From Humibacillus xanthopallidus (GTDB taxonomy: Bacteria > Actinomycetota > Actinomycetes > Actinomycetales > Dermatophilaceae), in the NCBI RefSeq assembly GCF_006717145.1, contig NZ_VFQF01000002.1:124001-188000 (forward strand): DNA of 64,000 bases. Direction: 5' to 3'. This document shows, one piece after another, positions 50,794 through 58,239 of this stretch. How positions within the stretch are numbered: the first letter of the stretch is position 1; each line of letters starts with the position of its first letter. The notes under the pieces are model-generated. The model had not been told where the DNA came from. It searched no databases and saw only the letters and a program-made list of their open reading frames with translations. The translations under genes and the position numbers were made by a program.

Positions 50794-52265
50794 GACGACC
50801 CTCCGGAGGGTGGGGTGCGTGGCGGGCGGCTGTCCTGGTCGTGGCGGACGTAGAGGAGGGTCGGCACGTCGGCCCGTCGCTGCGTGTCGTCGTCGGCGGT
50901 CCAGGCCAGCTGCTGGCGTGAGTCGTCGTCGAAGACGAGGTCGATGCCGTCGTCGTCGAGCGCGAACCATGCCATCACCTCGGCGAGGCCGTGCTCCGGC
51001 GGATGCTCCTCGACGAGCTCGCCGAGGCTGACCTGGGCGCGGTGGCGCAGCGCGGCGCGCACCTGGCTGACAAGGCGGTGCTGGTCGACGTGGTCGACGG
51101 TGAACAGGGCGGTCGTCTCGGCGGCTTCGTCGGCGGCCTCGACAGTGCTGTCGATGTGCGCCTGCGCGGGGGGCGCATAGAGCGGTCGCTCGAAGGGGAG
51201 GGCGACCTCCGGCCGGGTCGCGTCGAGCTCCATCGTGAGGGTCGGCCGGGTGTCGCGCAGCGCCACCGAGCTGGACTCGATGCTGCGGAGCAGCTCGACG
51301 ACGCGGCGGTTCTCGAGCCAGACCGAGTCGTCGAGGAAGCGGCGCAGCTGGTCGGAGAGGGTGCGGACGGTGGCCTGGGTGCGGTCGGCCGCGAGCAGCC
51401 AGTCGCGGTCGATGCGACGCACCCTGTCGTCGGCGACGATCGACTCGAGGTGGTGCACCTCGTCGAGCAGCTCGCCGAGCTCGTCCTGCCGCTCGGCGGA
51501 GAGGAGAAAGTCGTAGAAGGCCTGGAAGCTGCGGCCCTGGTCGGAGTCGGCGATGGCGTTGCGGTCGCCGAGCAGCTGGTCGAGCAGCTCGCCCTTGGAG
51601 CCGTCCCAGCCGGCGATCGTCTCGCGCATCTGGCGGTCGAGGGCGCGGAACTTCACCTCGACCTCGCGGAAGTCGGAGAGCAGCTCGCGGGCGGTGCTCG
51701 CGAACTGCTGGTAGCGGTCGCGCTGACCCGTGGGATCGAGCACGTCGATCTGGCCGGACTCGGCCCGAGCGATCTCGGCGTCGAGCCGGTCGCGCTCGGC
51801 GCGCAGGAGCTGGAGCCGCCGCTCGGGGTCGGTGTCGCTGCCCTGCACGATCTGCCGGAGGAGCCCGAGGAGGGTGTGCAGGCGTGACTCGGTGGCCACG
51901 AAGGCGCGCTCCTGAAGGCTCGCGACCCAGGCCACAGCCTTCTCGAGCGCAGGCGTCGCGTCGACGTAGGGCTCGTCGCTGCCTTCGAGGTAGTGCAGAC
52001 GCAACCACCCGGAGTCGGGGCCCGCCCAGTCGTTGACGTAGGCCGTTGCGCTCTTGGGGTAGGCGCGCTCACCGAGCTGCTCGCGCAACGCATACAGCTC
52101 GTCGTCGAGGTGGCTGACGAGCTCGACCTGGGTGATGGCGCGCACGTTGTCGTCGACGAAGACCCGGCCGAGGAAGCCGATGATGAGCGGGGCGTTGTCA
52201 GCGCGGAGCAGGCGCCAGGCCGGGTGCCGCTCACGCAGCAGGCTGAGCTCGTCGTGCGACACCAT
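50790..52265 (-). CDS. jetA: Wadjet JetA, kleisin-like subunit (DUF3375)
   Basis: A 491-residue protein of the DUF3375 family, the kleisin (MukF-like) subunit. The N-terminal winged helix (SLLRERHPAWRLLRADNAPLI and FLGRVFV) is followed by a coiled coil with SRLHTLLGLLRQIVQ and RLQLLRAERDRLDAEIARAE, and a C-terminal winged helix ending VPTLLYVR. AAAGGGG precedes ATG 52265. First gene of the operon jetA-jetB-jetC-jetD, divergent from the vapBC pair. Together the four match type I Wadjet, which restricts plasmids. Confidence 0.93.
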   Translation of the reverse strand: MVSHDELSLLRERHPAWRLLRADNAPLIIGFLGRVFVDDNVRAITQVELVSHLDDELYALREQLGERAYPKSATAYVNDWAGPDSGWLRLHYLEGSDEPYVDATPALEKAVAWVASLQERAFVATESRLHTLLGLLRQIVQGSDTDPERRLQLLRAERDRLDAEIARAESGQIDVLDPTGQRDRYQQFASTARELLSDFREVEVKFRALDRQMRETIAGWDGSKGELLDQLLGDRNAIADSDQGRSFQAFYDFLLSAERQDELGELLDEVHHLESIVADDRVRRIDRDWLLAADRTQATVRTLSDQLRRFLDDSVWLENRRVVELLRSIESSSVALRDTRPTLTMELDATRPEVALPFERPLYAPPAQAHIDSTVEAADEAAETTALFTVDHVDQHRLVSQVRAALRHRAQVSLGELVEEHPPEHGLAEVMAWFALDDDGIDLVFDDDSRQQLAWTADDDTQRRADVPTLLYVRHDQDSRPPRTPPSGGSS

Positions 52266-52340
52266 GGGCGACCCCTTTCGATGCGGGCGAGCATAGGCGC
52301 TGTCAGTGACAGCGGTAGGCCGCGACGGGAGAATCGGTGT

Positions 52341-52377
52341 GCATCATGATGCGTAGAAACTGATGTTATGATGCAGC
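52341..52377 (+). promoter_or_regulatory. vapBC promoter and palindromic operator; leaderless start
   Basis: GCATCATGATGC (52341-52352) is a perfect 12-bp palindrome. A half-site ATGATGC recurs at 52368-52374. TATGAT at 52367-52372 is a good -10 box, 5 bases before the antitoxin ATG at 52378, and no ribosome binding site precedes that ATG. Transcription would therefore begin at or next to the start codon (leaderless mRNA), with antitoxin binding at the palindrome blocking it. Confidence 0.55.
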
Positions 52378-52641
52378 ATGCGGACGACGGTGAACATCGA
52401 CGAGCGGCTTCTCGCCGAGGCGAAGCTCATCGCGGCACGTCAGCACCGCACCATCGGCTCCGTTCTCGAGGACGCCCTGCGCGTGCTCATCGACAAGGAG
52501 TCCGCACCGGCGACGCGTCAGGACTTCGTCCTGCACACTTTCACCCCGGCGCGCGCGGGCGTGCTGCCTGGTGTCGATCTCGAGGACAAGGAGCTCATGG
52601 CAGACCTGCTGGAGAGCGATGCCAGGCATGCTCCTGCTTGA
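52378..52641 (+). CDS. VapB-type antitoxin
   Basis: An 87-residue antitoxin. The N-terminus MRTTVNIDERLLAEAK is a ribbon-helix-helix strand and helix; HRTIGSVLEDALRVLI completes the DNA-binding dimer unit. The C-terminal half is acidic and probably wraps the toxin. The ATG is 5 bases after a TATGAT -10 box with no ribosome binding site. Overlaps the PIN-toxin gene by 14 bases (52628-52641), as is usual in type II modules. Confidence 0.87.
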   Translation: MRTTVNIDERLLAEAKLIAARQHRTIGSVLEDALRVLIDKESAPATRQDFVLHTFTPARAGVLPGVDLEDKELMADLLESDARHAPA

Positions 52642-53068
52642 CGTCAACATCTGCCTCTACGCCTACCGACCTGCCGAGTCGGAGTCCGCGGCGCGCGTCA
52701 GCGAGTGGCTGGCTCCGCGGCTCGTGGGCCACGAACGCATCGCCGTGAGCGAGCCGGTGCTCGCCTCGGTCCTCCGGATCGCCACGCACCCCAAGGTTTT
52801 TCGCATGCCGTCGACACCGGCAGACGCGGTGGCCTTCGCCGAGTCGCTCGCCTCAGCGCCGGCGGCCCAGCGCGTGCGTCCAGGCCCCGACCACTGGCCG
52901 ATCGTCACGGAGCTAATCCGAGAGCATCGTCTCCGCGGCAACGACGTGCCGGATGCCGTCCTGGCCGCCCACGCTCTGGAGCTCGGTGCGACCCTCGTGA
53001 CACTCGACCGTGGCTTCGGACGGTTCAGTGGACTGCGAACGGTGAACCCCCTCGACGAAGCGACCTGA
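52628..53068 (+). CDS. vapC: VapC-type PIN-domain toxin
   Basis: A 146-residue PIN ribonuclease. D5 in LLLDVNICLYA is the first catalytic Asp; further acids are in the AVSEPVLASVLRI and NDVPDAVLAAHALE segments and in TLVTLDRGFGRF near the C-terminus. The four acidic residues coordinate metal for RNA cleavage (often tRNA or rRNA). ATG 52628 is inside the antitoxin frame, giving coupled translation. Orientation and size are typical of VapBC. Confidence 0.92.
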   Translation: MLLLDVNICLYAYRPAESESAARVSEWLAPRLVGHERIAVSEPVLASVLRIATHPKVFRMPSTPADAVAFAESLASAPAAQRVRPGPDHWPIVTELIREHRLRGNDVPDAVLAAHALELGATLVTLDRGFGRFSGLRTVNPLDEAT

Positions 53069-53106
53069 GGCCAGCCACGACCGGCCTCAGCCGACATCCA
53101 ATCCCA

Positions 53107-53161
53107 GCTGTACGGCCCATGGCGGCGACTCGGCAGCTCGGCCTGACGTAGGCCGTACAGC
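53107..53161. other. Inverted repeat after vapC
   Basis: GCTGTACGGCC (53107-53117) and its complement (53151-53161) separated by 33 bases. It could be a terminator or a protein-binding site; the long loop makes a simple terminator less likely. Confidence 0.4.
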
Positions 53162-53259
53162 GCTGGCGAGGCGCGTCGAACTTGCCCCTCCGCTTCGCTC
53201 GGCGGGTGGCCGTCGGCAGCCACCCCTATGGTCGGACTCACAAGACAGGGGAGGTCACG

Positions 53260-53946
53260 ATGGCTGAGGCAGGCTGGGTGCAGCCTGCGCCCGCGATGCT
53301 GGCGCACGCGAAGGAGCGGGCTCTGGGCGCGCTGGAGCTGGGCGAGGCGACGCGCAAGATGCGTCGCTTCTACGCCACGACGAGTGACTACGCGGGCGCA
53401 AGCTTCGCGACCATCGGCCACAATGCGCCTGACAGGATCGGCGTCGATGACCTGTTCGCGACAACCCTGTTGAGCGTCGACATCCCTGCCAAGGCGGCAC
53501 GACGGCTGACGGGTCCGGGGCCTGACGCGGACGCCATTCGAGCGGCGTTGGCTGCGCTGCCCGACGGTCCCCTCGAATTGGTCGACCGCGAGGGGCTCGA
53601 GGCCATGGAGGTCCTGTATCTCCACGTCAAGAAGAACCTCGCCAAGGCCACGGCCAAGAACTCGAACCCCTGGGTGGTGGCTAGCAAGCTGTGCGCACGC
53701 AAGCGTCCTGACCTCTTCCCGGTGCGCGACAAAGTCGTGTGCCGCCTCTTGGACGTCCAGCAGGCTGGTAGCTACCGAGTGGACTGGCTCGTCTTCCAGC
53801 ATCTCATCGCTGATCCTGACCTGCGTCAGGCGGTTGACGAGGTACGAGCTGGACTGGAGGCCGATGCAAGCGCAGAGATCGTCCTCGACACGGAGCCACT
53901 GCGTCTGCTCGACGCCGCTCTGTGGACCAGCGTCAGGATGGGCTGA
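53260..53946 (+). CDS. DUF6308-like protein
   Basis: A 228-residue soluble protein. Landmarks: FYATTSDYAGASFATIGHN near residues 36-55, HVKKNLAKATAKNSNPWVVASKLCARKRPDLFPVRDKVVCRLL at about 130-170 (given only as a landmark in parts), and a C-terminal LRLLDAALWTSVRM. The K-R-P-x-L-F-P-V-R-D segment is typical of DUF6308. The domain is of unknown function, found in actinobacteria. AGGGGAGG lies 7 bases before ATG 53260. Codon use is slightly more AT-tolerant, and with vapBC it suggests an accessory region. Confidence 0.7.
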   Translation: MAEAGWVQPAPAMLAHAKERALGALELGEATRKMRRFYATTSDYAGASFATIGHNAPDRIGVDDLFATTLLSVDIPAKAARRLTGPGPDADAIRAALAALPDGPLELVDREGLEAMEVLYLHVKKNLAKATAKNSNPWVVASKLCARKRPDLFPVRDKVVCRLLDVQQAGSYRVDWLVFQHLIADPDLRQAVDEVRAGLEADASAEIVLDTEPLRLLDAALWTSVRMG

Positions 53947-54051
53947 CCACGGTTGCCCGCGGGCAGCCGGCTATTGGTATCGCTCGCCACGCGTCCCACT
54001 CGGACGCTTGCCGTCCGGCGGTGCGGGAGCTGCCCGGCTACTCGGGACGAG

Positions 54052-54525
54052 TCAGGCCGAGCCGCGTCCGGTCACGGCATCGACGCGCAGCGCGGGCTCG
54101 AAGCCTGCGCGGTCGTCAAGAATGCCTCCCCAGCCGTGTGGCGTCACGATGTAGACGTCGCCGTCGAAGGCCCCGCGGAAGTGGTTGGCATAGCGCCAGG
54201 CTCGGAACCACGAGCTCTCGCGGCTCGTGAAGACCACGCGCCCGTTGCGACAGACGACCGTCACCAGCACGTGCGTGATGCCGTGCCCTTCTCGGCCCGA
54301 TGCCCAGCGTTCCGGGACCATGTCTGTGGCCAGGTCACGGACGAGGTCGCTGCCGGCGTAGTCATCAGACAGCTCACCGGTCATCGCGACACGGGCATCG
54401 ACGACCTTCTGTGAGCCGAGCTCGACGGCAGCCACGATGACGCTGTCGAGCTCGAAGGGGCAGAGCCTTTCGACGTCACGCAACGTCTGCTCAGGGTCAG
54501 TCAAGTGCCACGGTCGCTCATTCAT
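54052..54525 (-). CDS. Unknown small protein
   Basis: A 157-residue soluble protein: NERPWHLTDPEQTLRDVERL, CPFELDSVIVAAVEL, then RNGRVVFTSRESSWFRAWRYANHFRGAFDGDVYIVTPHGW. ATG 54525 is chosen because the frame upstream is not protein-like. No family was recognised and no catalytic motif is evident. Divergent from the gene at 54672, with about 145 bases between. The conserved-looking C-terminus with VTPHGW suggests a folded beta domain. Confidence 0.6.
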   Translation of the reverse strand: MNERPWHLTDPEQTLRDVERLCPFELDSVIVAAVELGSQKVVDARVAMTGELSDDYAGSDLVRDLATDMVPERWASGREGHGITHVLVTVVCRNGRVVFTSRESSWFRAWRYANHFRGAFDGDVYIVTPHGWGGILDDRAGFEPALRVDAVTGRGSA

Positions 54526-54671
54526 GCCTACAGGCTGGCCGCTTCGAGCTGGAGCGTGCAGGGGTTGTGCACAGGGAGCCGGGGGCCCGCTCGCCTGTGG
54601 ACAACGCGAAGCGTCGCGCGGGCGAAGGCGCTTCGCTTGTCTCAGATCAGTCGCCTCCCTGAGGAGAAGCA

Positions 54672-55268
54672 ATGGGATTCAGCACCACCTACCTCGGCCG
54701 GCTCGACATCGAGCCCCGACTCAACGCGGCGGAGGCCGAGTGGCTGACGGCGTACGCCATGGTTGACCGGCGCTACTTCACCAACCCCTACGAGGTACCA
54801 ATGAACCCGCGTGCCTTCGTCGCCGAGCAGGAGCGGCAACGCGCCGCGGCCCGGAAGGTTCCTGAGGCGCGCCCGCGCAAGGGCAGGCGTCAGCCGGACG
54901 TGCGTGACCCGTTTACGACGCTGGTACCCCGCGACGGCACCCCCTACCCGCATCTCGACTGGACGCCGTGTGCCGACCGCTGCTGCCTCCAGTGGGACTC
55001 TCGCACCGAGAAGTCGCGCATGGCCGAGGCCTGGCTGCAGTACCTCATCGACCATTTCCTGCGTGCCGGCGCCATCGCACGAACGAGCAACAAACCCGAC
55101 TTCGCCCCGTTCACCTTCGATCACGTCGTCAACGGGATCATCGCCGCAACCCGTGACGACACCCGCGCGCTCTGGCTGATCCGCTGTGTGGACAACGAGA
55201 TCTCCACCGAGTCGATTCTCGCGCCTGACGTGATGCCGTGGGACCTAGGCTCCGCCGTCTGGGGGTGA
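54672..55268 (+). CDS. Unknown small protein
   Basis: A 198-residue soluble protein: GFSTTYLGRLDIEPRLNAAEAEWLTAYA, FTNPYEVPMNP, then PHLDWTPCADRCCLQWD and EAWLQYLIDHFLRAGA. The C-A-D-R-C-C cluster could bind metal. C-terminal DEFINED ends are ESILAPDVMPWDLGSA. GAGGAG is 6 bases before ATG 54672. I do not know the family. Its 3' end is followed by the octamer microsatellite. Confidence 0.65.
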   Translation: MGFSTTYLGRLDIEPRLNAAEAEWLTAYAMVDRRYFTNPYEVPMNPRAFVAEQERQRAAARKVPEARPRKGRRQPDVRDPFTTLVPRDGTPYPHLDWTPCADRCCLQWDSRTEKSRMAEAWLQYLIDHFLRAGAIARTSNKPDFAPFTFDHVVNGIIAATRDDTRALWLIRCVDNEISTESILAPDVMPWDLGSAVWG

Positions 55269-55286
55269 ACGACGTTCCGACGGCGC

Positions 55287-55334
55287 GGCGGTGCGGCGGT
55301 GCGGCGGTGCGGCGGTGCGGCGGTGCGGCGGTGC
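55287..55334. repeat. Octamer microsatellite, six copies of GGCGGTGC
   Basis: Six perfect tandem copies of GGCGGTGC (48 bp), starting 19 bases after the stop of the preceding gene and 23 bases before a strong hairpin. The copy number should vary between strains. It lies between convergent genes, not in a promoter. Confidence 0.9.
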
Positions 55335-55356
55335 GCGAAGATGCCGACGGCATACG

Positions 55357-55395
55357 GAAGGGGCTGGGTCGGCGTGATGCCGACCCAGCCCCTTC
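55357..55395. terminator. Strong bidirectional terminator hairpin
   Basis: Perfect 17-bp stem, GAAGGGGCTGGGTCGGC (55357-55373) and its complement (55379-55395), loop GTGAT. It lies between the convergent genes at 54672 and 55412; outer GTATGCCG-type sequence (CGGCATAC) lies directly to its left. Confidence 0.8.
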
Positions 55396-55411
55396 GCGCG
55401 CTACGAGTTCC

Positions 55412-56767
55412 TCAGCAGCCGGTGGCTGGTGCCCGGAAGCCGGGGAACGGGTTGAGGTCGCCCATGAGGGTGTAGCGACCGCCGACACCGGACTGGTTCA
55501 GCTCGGAGCCGGTCGCGTTCGACGGCCGCCGCAGGAACCACGGCAGCAGCGCCTCGTCCTCCGGGTGGTAGTAGCCGTCGGCGCTCTGCGTGCCGTTCGG
55601 GTTCGGGCCCTGCAGGTGGGTGTTGGTGCCCTTCGCGAAACCGATGCCGACGACAGGGTCACCGGTCTCGAGGACGCTCGTGCAGCCATACTGCGGAGCC
55701 GTCGGGGTGAGCCACGGGTTCACACCGTTGTTGACGAACGGGTCGTCCGCCCACTCGGCGATCTCGTGGCTGATTGCGTGGATGTCCTGCAGCGCCCAGT
55801 CGGTGCCACCGTCGGGCCGCGAGTAGAAGCCGGGCCGCACGTAGGACGACCAGGCGAAGGTCTGCACCGTCGCGTTGCCCTGGCTGTGGGTGCTGCCGCC
55901 GCCGTTGCCGACAGCCCGGGTGCCGTGGTAGCCGATGATGCAGCACTGGGTGGGGTCGTTGGCGCTGTGCAGGAAGATGTTGTCCGTCAGGTAGAGCGGC
56001 AGGTGGGTCGGGTCGGCACTCTGCTCGAGGCTGTTGATCTTCGAGGACCACCAGCCAACGTCCACGTTGCCACCGTGCACGCCGCGGCCGCTCTGAATCA
56101 AGAGCCCCTGGTTGCTCGGGACCGTGATCGTCACCGCCGGGAGCACGTTGGCGTGCAGGCGCAGGTGGTAGTTGCTGGTGCCCGTCTTGGCGAACTGGGC
56201 ACGCATGGTCGCGTCCTGCAGTTGCAGCGGAACGCCGGCGTCCAGCTGCGACAGGGCGCCGCCCGGACCGCGGACGAATGCAGGCGCCTTCGGGAACGCG
56301 CCTGCAGCCGTGGCGGCCGGGGTGTCTCCGTAGTCGTTGTTCGCGAACTGTGGCGACGCGAGGGTGGCCGGCAGGACGTCGTTGCCGTCGAAGGTCTCGC
56401 CGCCGACGATCACCTTGATCGGGGTGATGTCGACCTGGACCGTCACGTTGCACGCAGCGCCGCTGCACGTGTTGGGGTTCGCGCCGACCATGTTGTAGCC
56501 GTAGGTGACCCCGTTCGACGGATCCTTCGTCGCGCCGTACCAGTGGGGGATCGTCCTCGTCGTGGGCAGGACCTTCGCGCCGCCCATCGTGATCGACTGG
56601 GCCTTGAGGTCCTCGTCGTGGATGAGCTGCGGCTCGGTGGCCGTCGTCGCACTGGTGCCGCTGGTGGGGCTCGTGCTGCTCGTCGTGCTGGCTGTCGCGG
56701 TGGTTCCCGCGGCCAGCACCAGGGCGCCGGCAGCGATGACCGCCGTCGTCAACGAACGAATCGTCAT
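55412..56767 (-). CDS. Secreted protein with an HExxE metal-site-like motif
   Basis: A 451-residue exported protein. Signal peptide 1-27 (ends A-T-A-S). The mature part is beta-rich and Gly/Asn/Thr-rich, with four or more cysteines (NTCSGAAC, TQCCIIGYHG, PQYGC). The sequence DIHAISHEIAEWADDPFVN contains H-E-I-A-E, which resembles a metalloprotease HExxH helix with Glu in the last place; such motifs occur in some secreted predicted peptidases. Catalysis is not established. Ends G-F-R-A-P-A-T-G-C. GGAG lies about 11 bases before ATG 56767. Single gene. Confidence 0.7.
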   Translation of the reverse strand: MTIRSLTTAVIAAGALVLAAGTTATASTTSSTSPTSGTSATTATEPQLIHDEDLKAQSITMGGAKVLPTTRTIPHWYGATKDPSNGVTYGYNMVGANPNTCSGAACNVTVQVDITPIKVIVGGETFDGNDVLPATLASPQFANNDYGDTPAATAAGAFPKAPAFVRGPGGALSQLDAGVPLQLQDATMRAQFAKTGTSNYHLRLHANVLPAVTITVPSNQGLLIQSGRGVHGGNVDVGWWSSKINSLEQSADPTHLPLYLTDNIFLHSANDPTQCCIIGYHGTRAVGNGGGSTHSQGNATVQTFAWSSYVRPGFYSRPDGGTDWALQDIHAISHEIAEWADDPFVNNGVNPWLTPTAPQYGCTSVLETGDPVVGIGFAKGTNTHLQGPNPNGTQSADGYYHPEDEALLPWFLRRPSNATGSELNQSGVGGRYTLMGDLNPFPGFRAPATGC

Positions 56768-56972
56768 GTGATGTGGCTCCGTCCATGGGTTGTGTAACTG
56801 ACCCCCGATGGATCGGAATGTAACCTCGCGGGGCCACGCGGCCGGGGCCGACGAGGGGGGTCAATTTCCGACGAATTCGCCTGTTACGCAGGACATTCAG
56901 GAAACTCACATGGTGCTGGCATCTCCGTCCCAGTCACCGGGCGCCGCCGAGCGCCCTCCGACACAATGAGCC

Positions 56973-57497
56973 ATGGCCCTCGCGCTCTGCCTCCTCTTCG
57001 ACTCGCGCACCGACCGCCTCGTGCGCGAGCTGTGGGAGCGGCTCGAGGCACGCGGCATACGGACGCTCCTCACCCACACCCACGGGCGCCACCACCCCCA
57101 CCTGTCGTATGCCGTCCTGCGGGCTTGGGACGCCGACGCCGTCGCTGCCGCCGTGGCGGGCCTGCCTGACGGTGGGGCGGTCGAGGTCTCGGTGCAGGGC
57201 TCGCTCGTCTTCCCGCGCGGACGGGTCTCGTTCGCGTGCTCCGTCAGCGCCGACCTCGCCGCGCGGCAGGAGCGGGGCGTCGCGGCTCTCACGTCGACGG
57301 GCGCCGACCTCCACTGGCACTACGCGACGGGCCGGTGGGTGCCGCACGTGTCGGTCGCCACGGGAGCGAGCGCCGACCAGCTGTCGGTGGTCACCGCGGC
57401 GGTCTCCGACGTGCTGCCCCTGACCCTCCAGTGCGACCGTGCAGCGCTCATCGACAGCTCGACCGGTGAGGTGTGGCCACTCGACGGGGTGCCGTGA
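56973..57497 (+). CDS. 2H phosphoesterase, 2'-5' RNA ligase-like
   Basis: A 174-residue cytoplasmic 2H-family protein. The two H-x-T/S motifs are H43-L-S45 in HHPHLSYAVL and H125-V-S127 in WVPHVSVAT, about 80 residues apart as in LigT/CPDase-like enzymes. Such enzymes open cyclic phosphates or join RNA 2'-5'. No RNA-processing neighbours. ATG 56973 fits the start of the fold (LALCLLFDSRTD). Convergent with the ACT-domain gene across a palindromic repeat cluster. Confidence 0.87.
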   Translation: MALALCLLFDSRTDRLVRELWERLEARGIRTLLTHTHGRHHPHLSYAVLRAWDADAVAAAVAGLPDGGAVEVSVQGSLVFPRGRVSFACSVSADLAARQERGVAALTSTGADLHWHYATGRWVPHVSVATGASADQLSVVTAAVSDVLPLTLQCDRAALIDSSTGEVWPLDGVP

Positions 57498-57543
57498 GGC
57501 GTGCGGTGGGTGGTGGACGTGGGTCGGTGCGACGCTCCTCTGT

Positions 57544-57638
57544 GTTGAGTCACGGGGTGACGCAACAGGGTGGTCACCAAGGTGACCAGCAAGGTGACCA
57601 ACAGCGCGCCGCTCCGCGCTGAGTCACGGGGTGACTCA
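57544..57638. repeat. Cluster of GTCAC/GTGAC palindromes
   Basis: GTTGAGTCAC-GGG-GTGACGCAAC (57544-57566), TGGTCACC-AA-GGTGACCA (57571-57588), a further GGTGACCA (57593-57600), and TGAGTCAC-GGG-GTGACTCA (57620-57638). The first and last have the same GGG loop. It lies between two convergent genes. Confidence 0.75.
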
Positions 57639-57649
57639 ATACAGAGGCG

Positions 57650-58174
57650 CTACGCGACAGCGATGTCGACGAGGAGCTCGGCCGCCAGGCGCTCGAGGTC
57701 GGCGCGCAGCGCGCTCGTGTCCGACCCCGCCGGCACGTCCACGACGACGTGCGCCTCGAAGAGGAGGCCACCGGCCATCGGCGCCTCGCGGGTGCCGGTC
57801 GTCATCGTCTCGATGGAGAGGTCGTGGTGGCTGAGAACCGTGGAGACCTCGCGGACGATGCCGGGGTGGTCGTTGCCGAGCAGGTCGATCGTCAGCTGGT
57901 CGGTCGCCGCGGGCCCAGCTTGAATCTCGGCTTCCGGCTCCGCTCCGGGGTGGGCCGCCACCTCGAGCAGTCCGTCGAGCGTGCTGAGCGAGGTCGCGAA
58001 CTCCTCGGCGCGGTCCTCGGGCACGCTGACGACGACGATGCCGGCGAACTTGCCCGCGAGCTCCGCGAGCTGGCTCTCCTCCCAGTTGCCACCGTGCTCG
58101 GTGACGACGTCTGCGAGGGCGCGGACGAGGCCGGAGCGGTCGTCGCCGATGACGGTGAGCACGAGTCTGGGCAC
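57650..58174 (-). CDS. Double ACT-domain protein (GcvR-like)
   Basis: A 174-residue protein with two ACT domains. The first begins RLVLTVIGDDRSGLVRALADVV, with GGNWEESQLAELAGKFAGIV. The second begins DQLTIDLLGNDHPGIVREVSTVL and ends FEAHVVVDVP. Such proteins bind amino acids and regulate genes or enzymes, as GcvR does for the glycine cleavage system in enterobacteria. No glycine-cleavage genes are nearby. The start is GTG 58174; alternatives are not attractive. Followed by the palindrome cluster. Confidence 0.9.
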   Translation of the reverse strand: MPRLVLTVIGDDRSGLVRALADVVTEHGGNWEESQLAELAGKFAGIVVVSVPEDRAEEFATSLSTLDGLLEVAAHPGAEPEAEIQAGPAATDQLTIDLLGNDHPGIVREVSTVLSHHDLSIETMTTGTREAPMAGGLLFEAHVVVDVPAGSDTSALRADLERLAAELLVDIAVA

Positions 58175-58239
58175 GTGCCGATCCTATCGACCGCCGGCCC
58201 ACCCCGACCCGGCAAGCGTCGAAGCCGACGCCGCGACGA

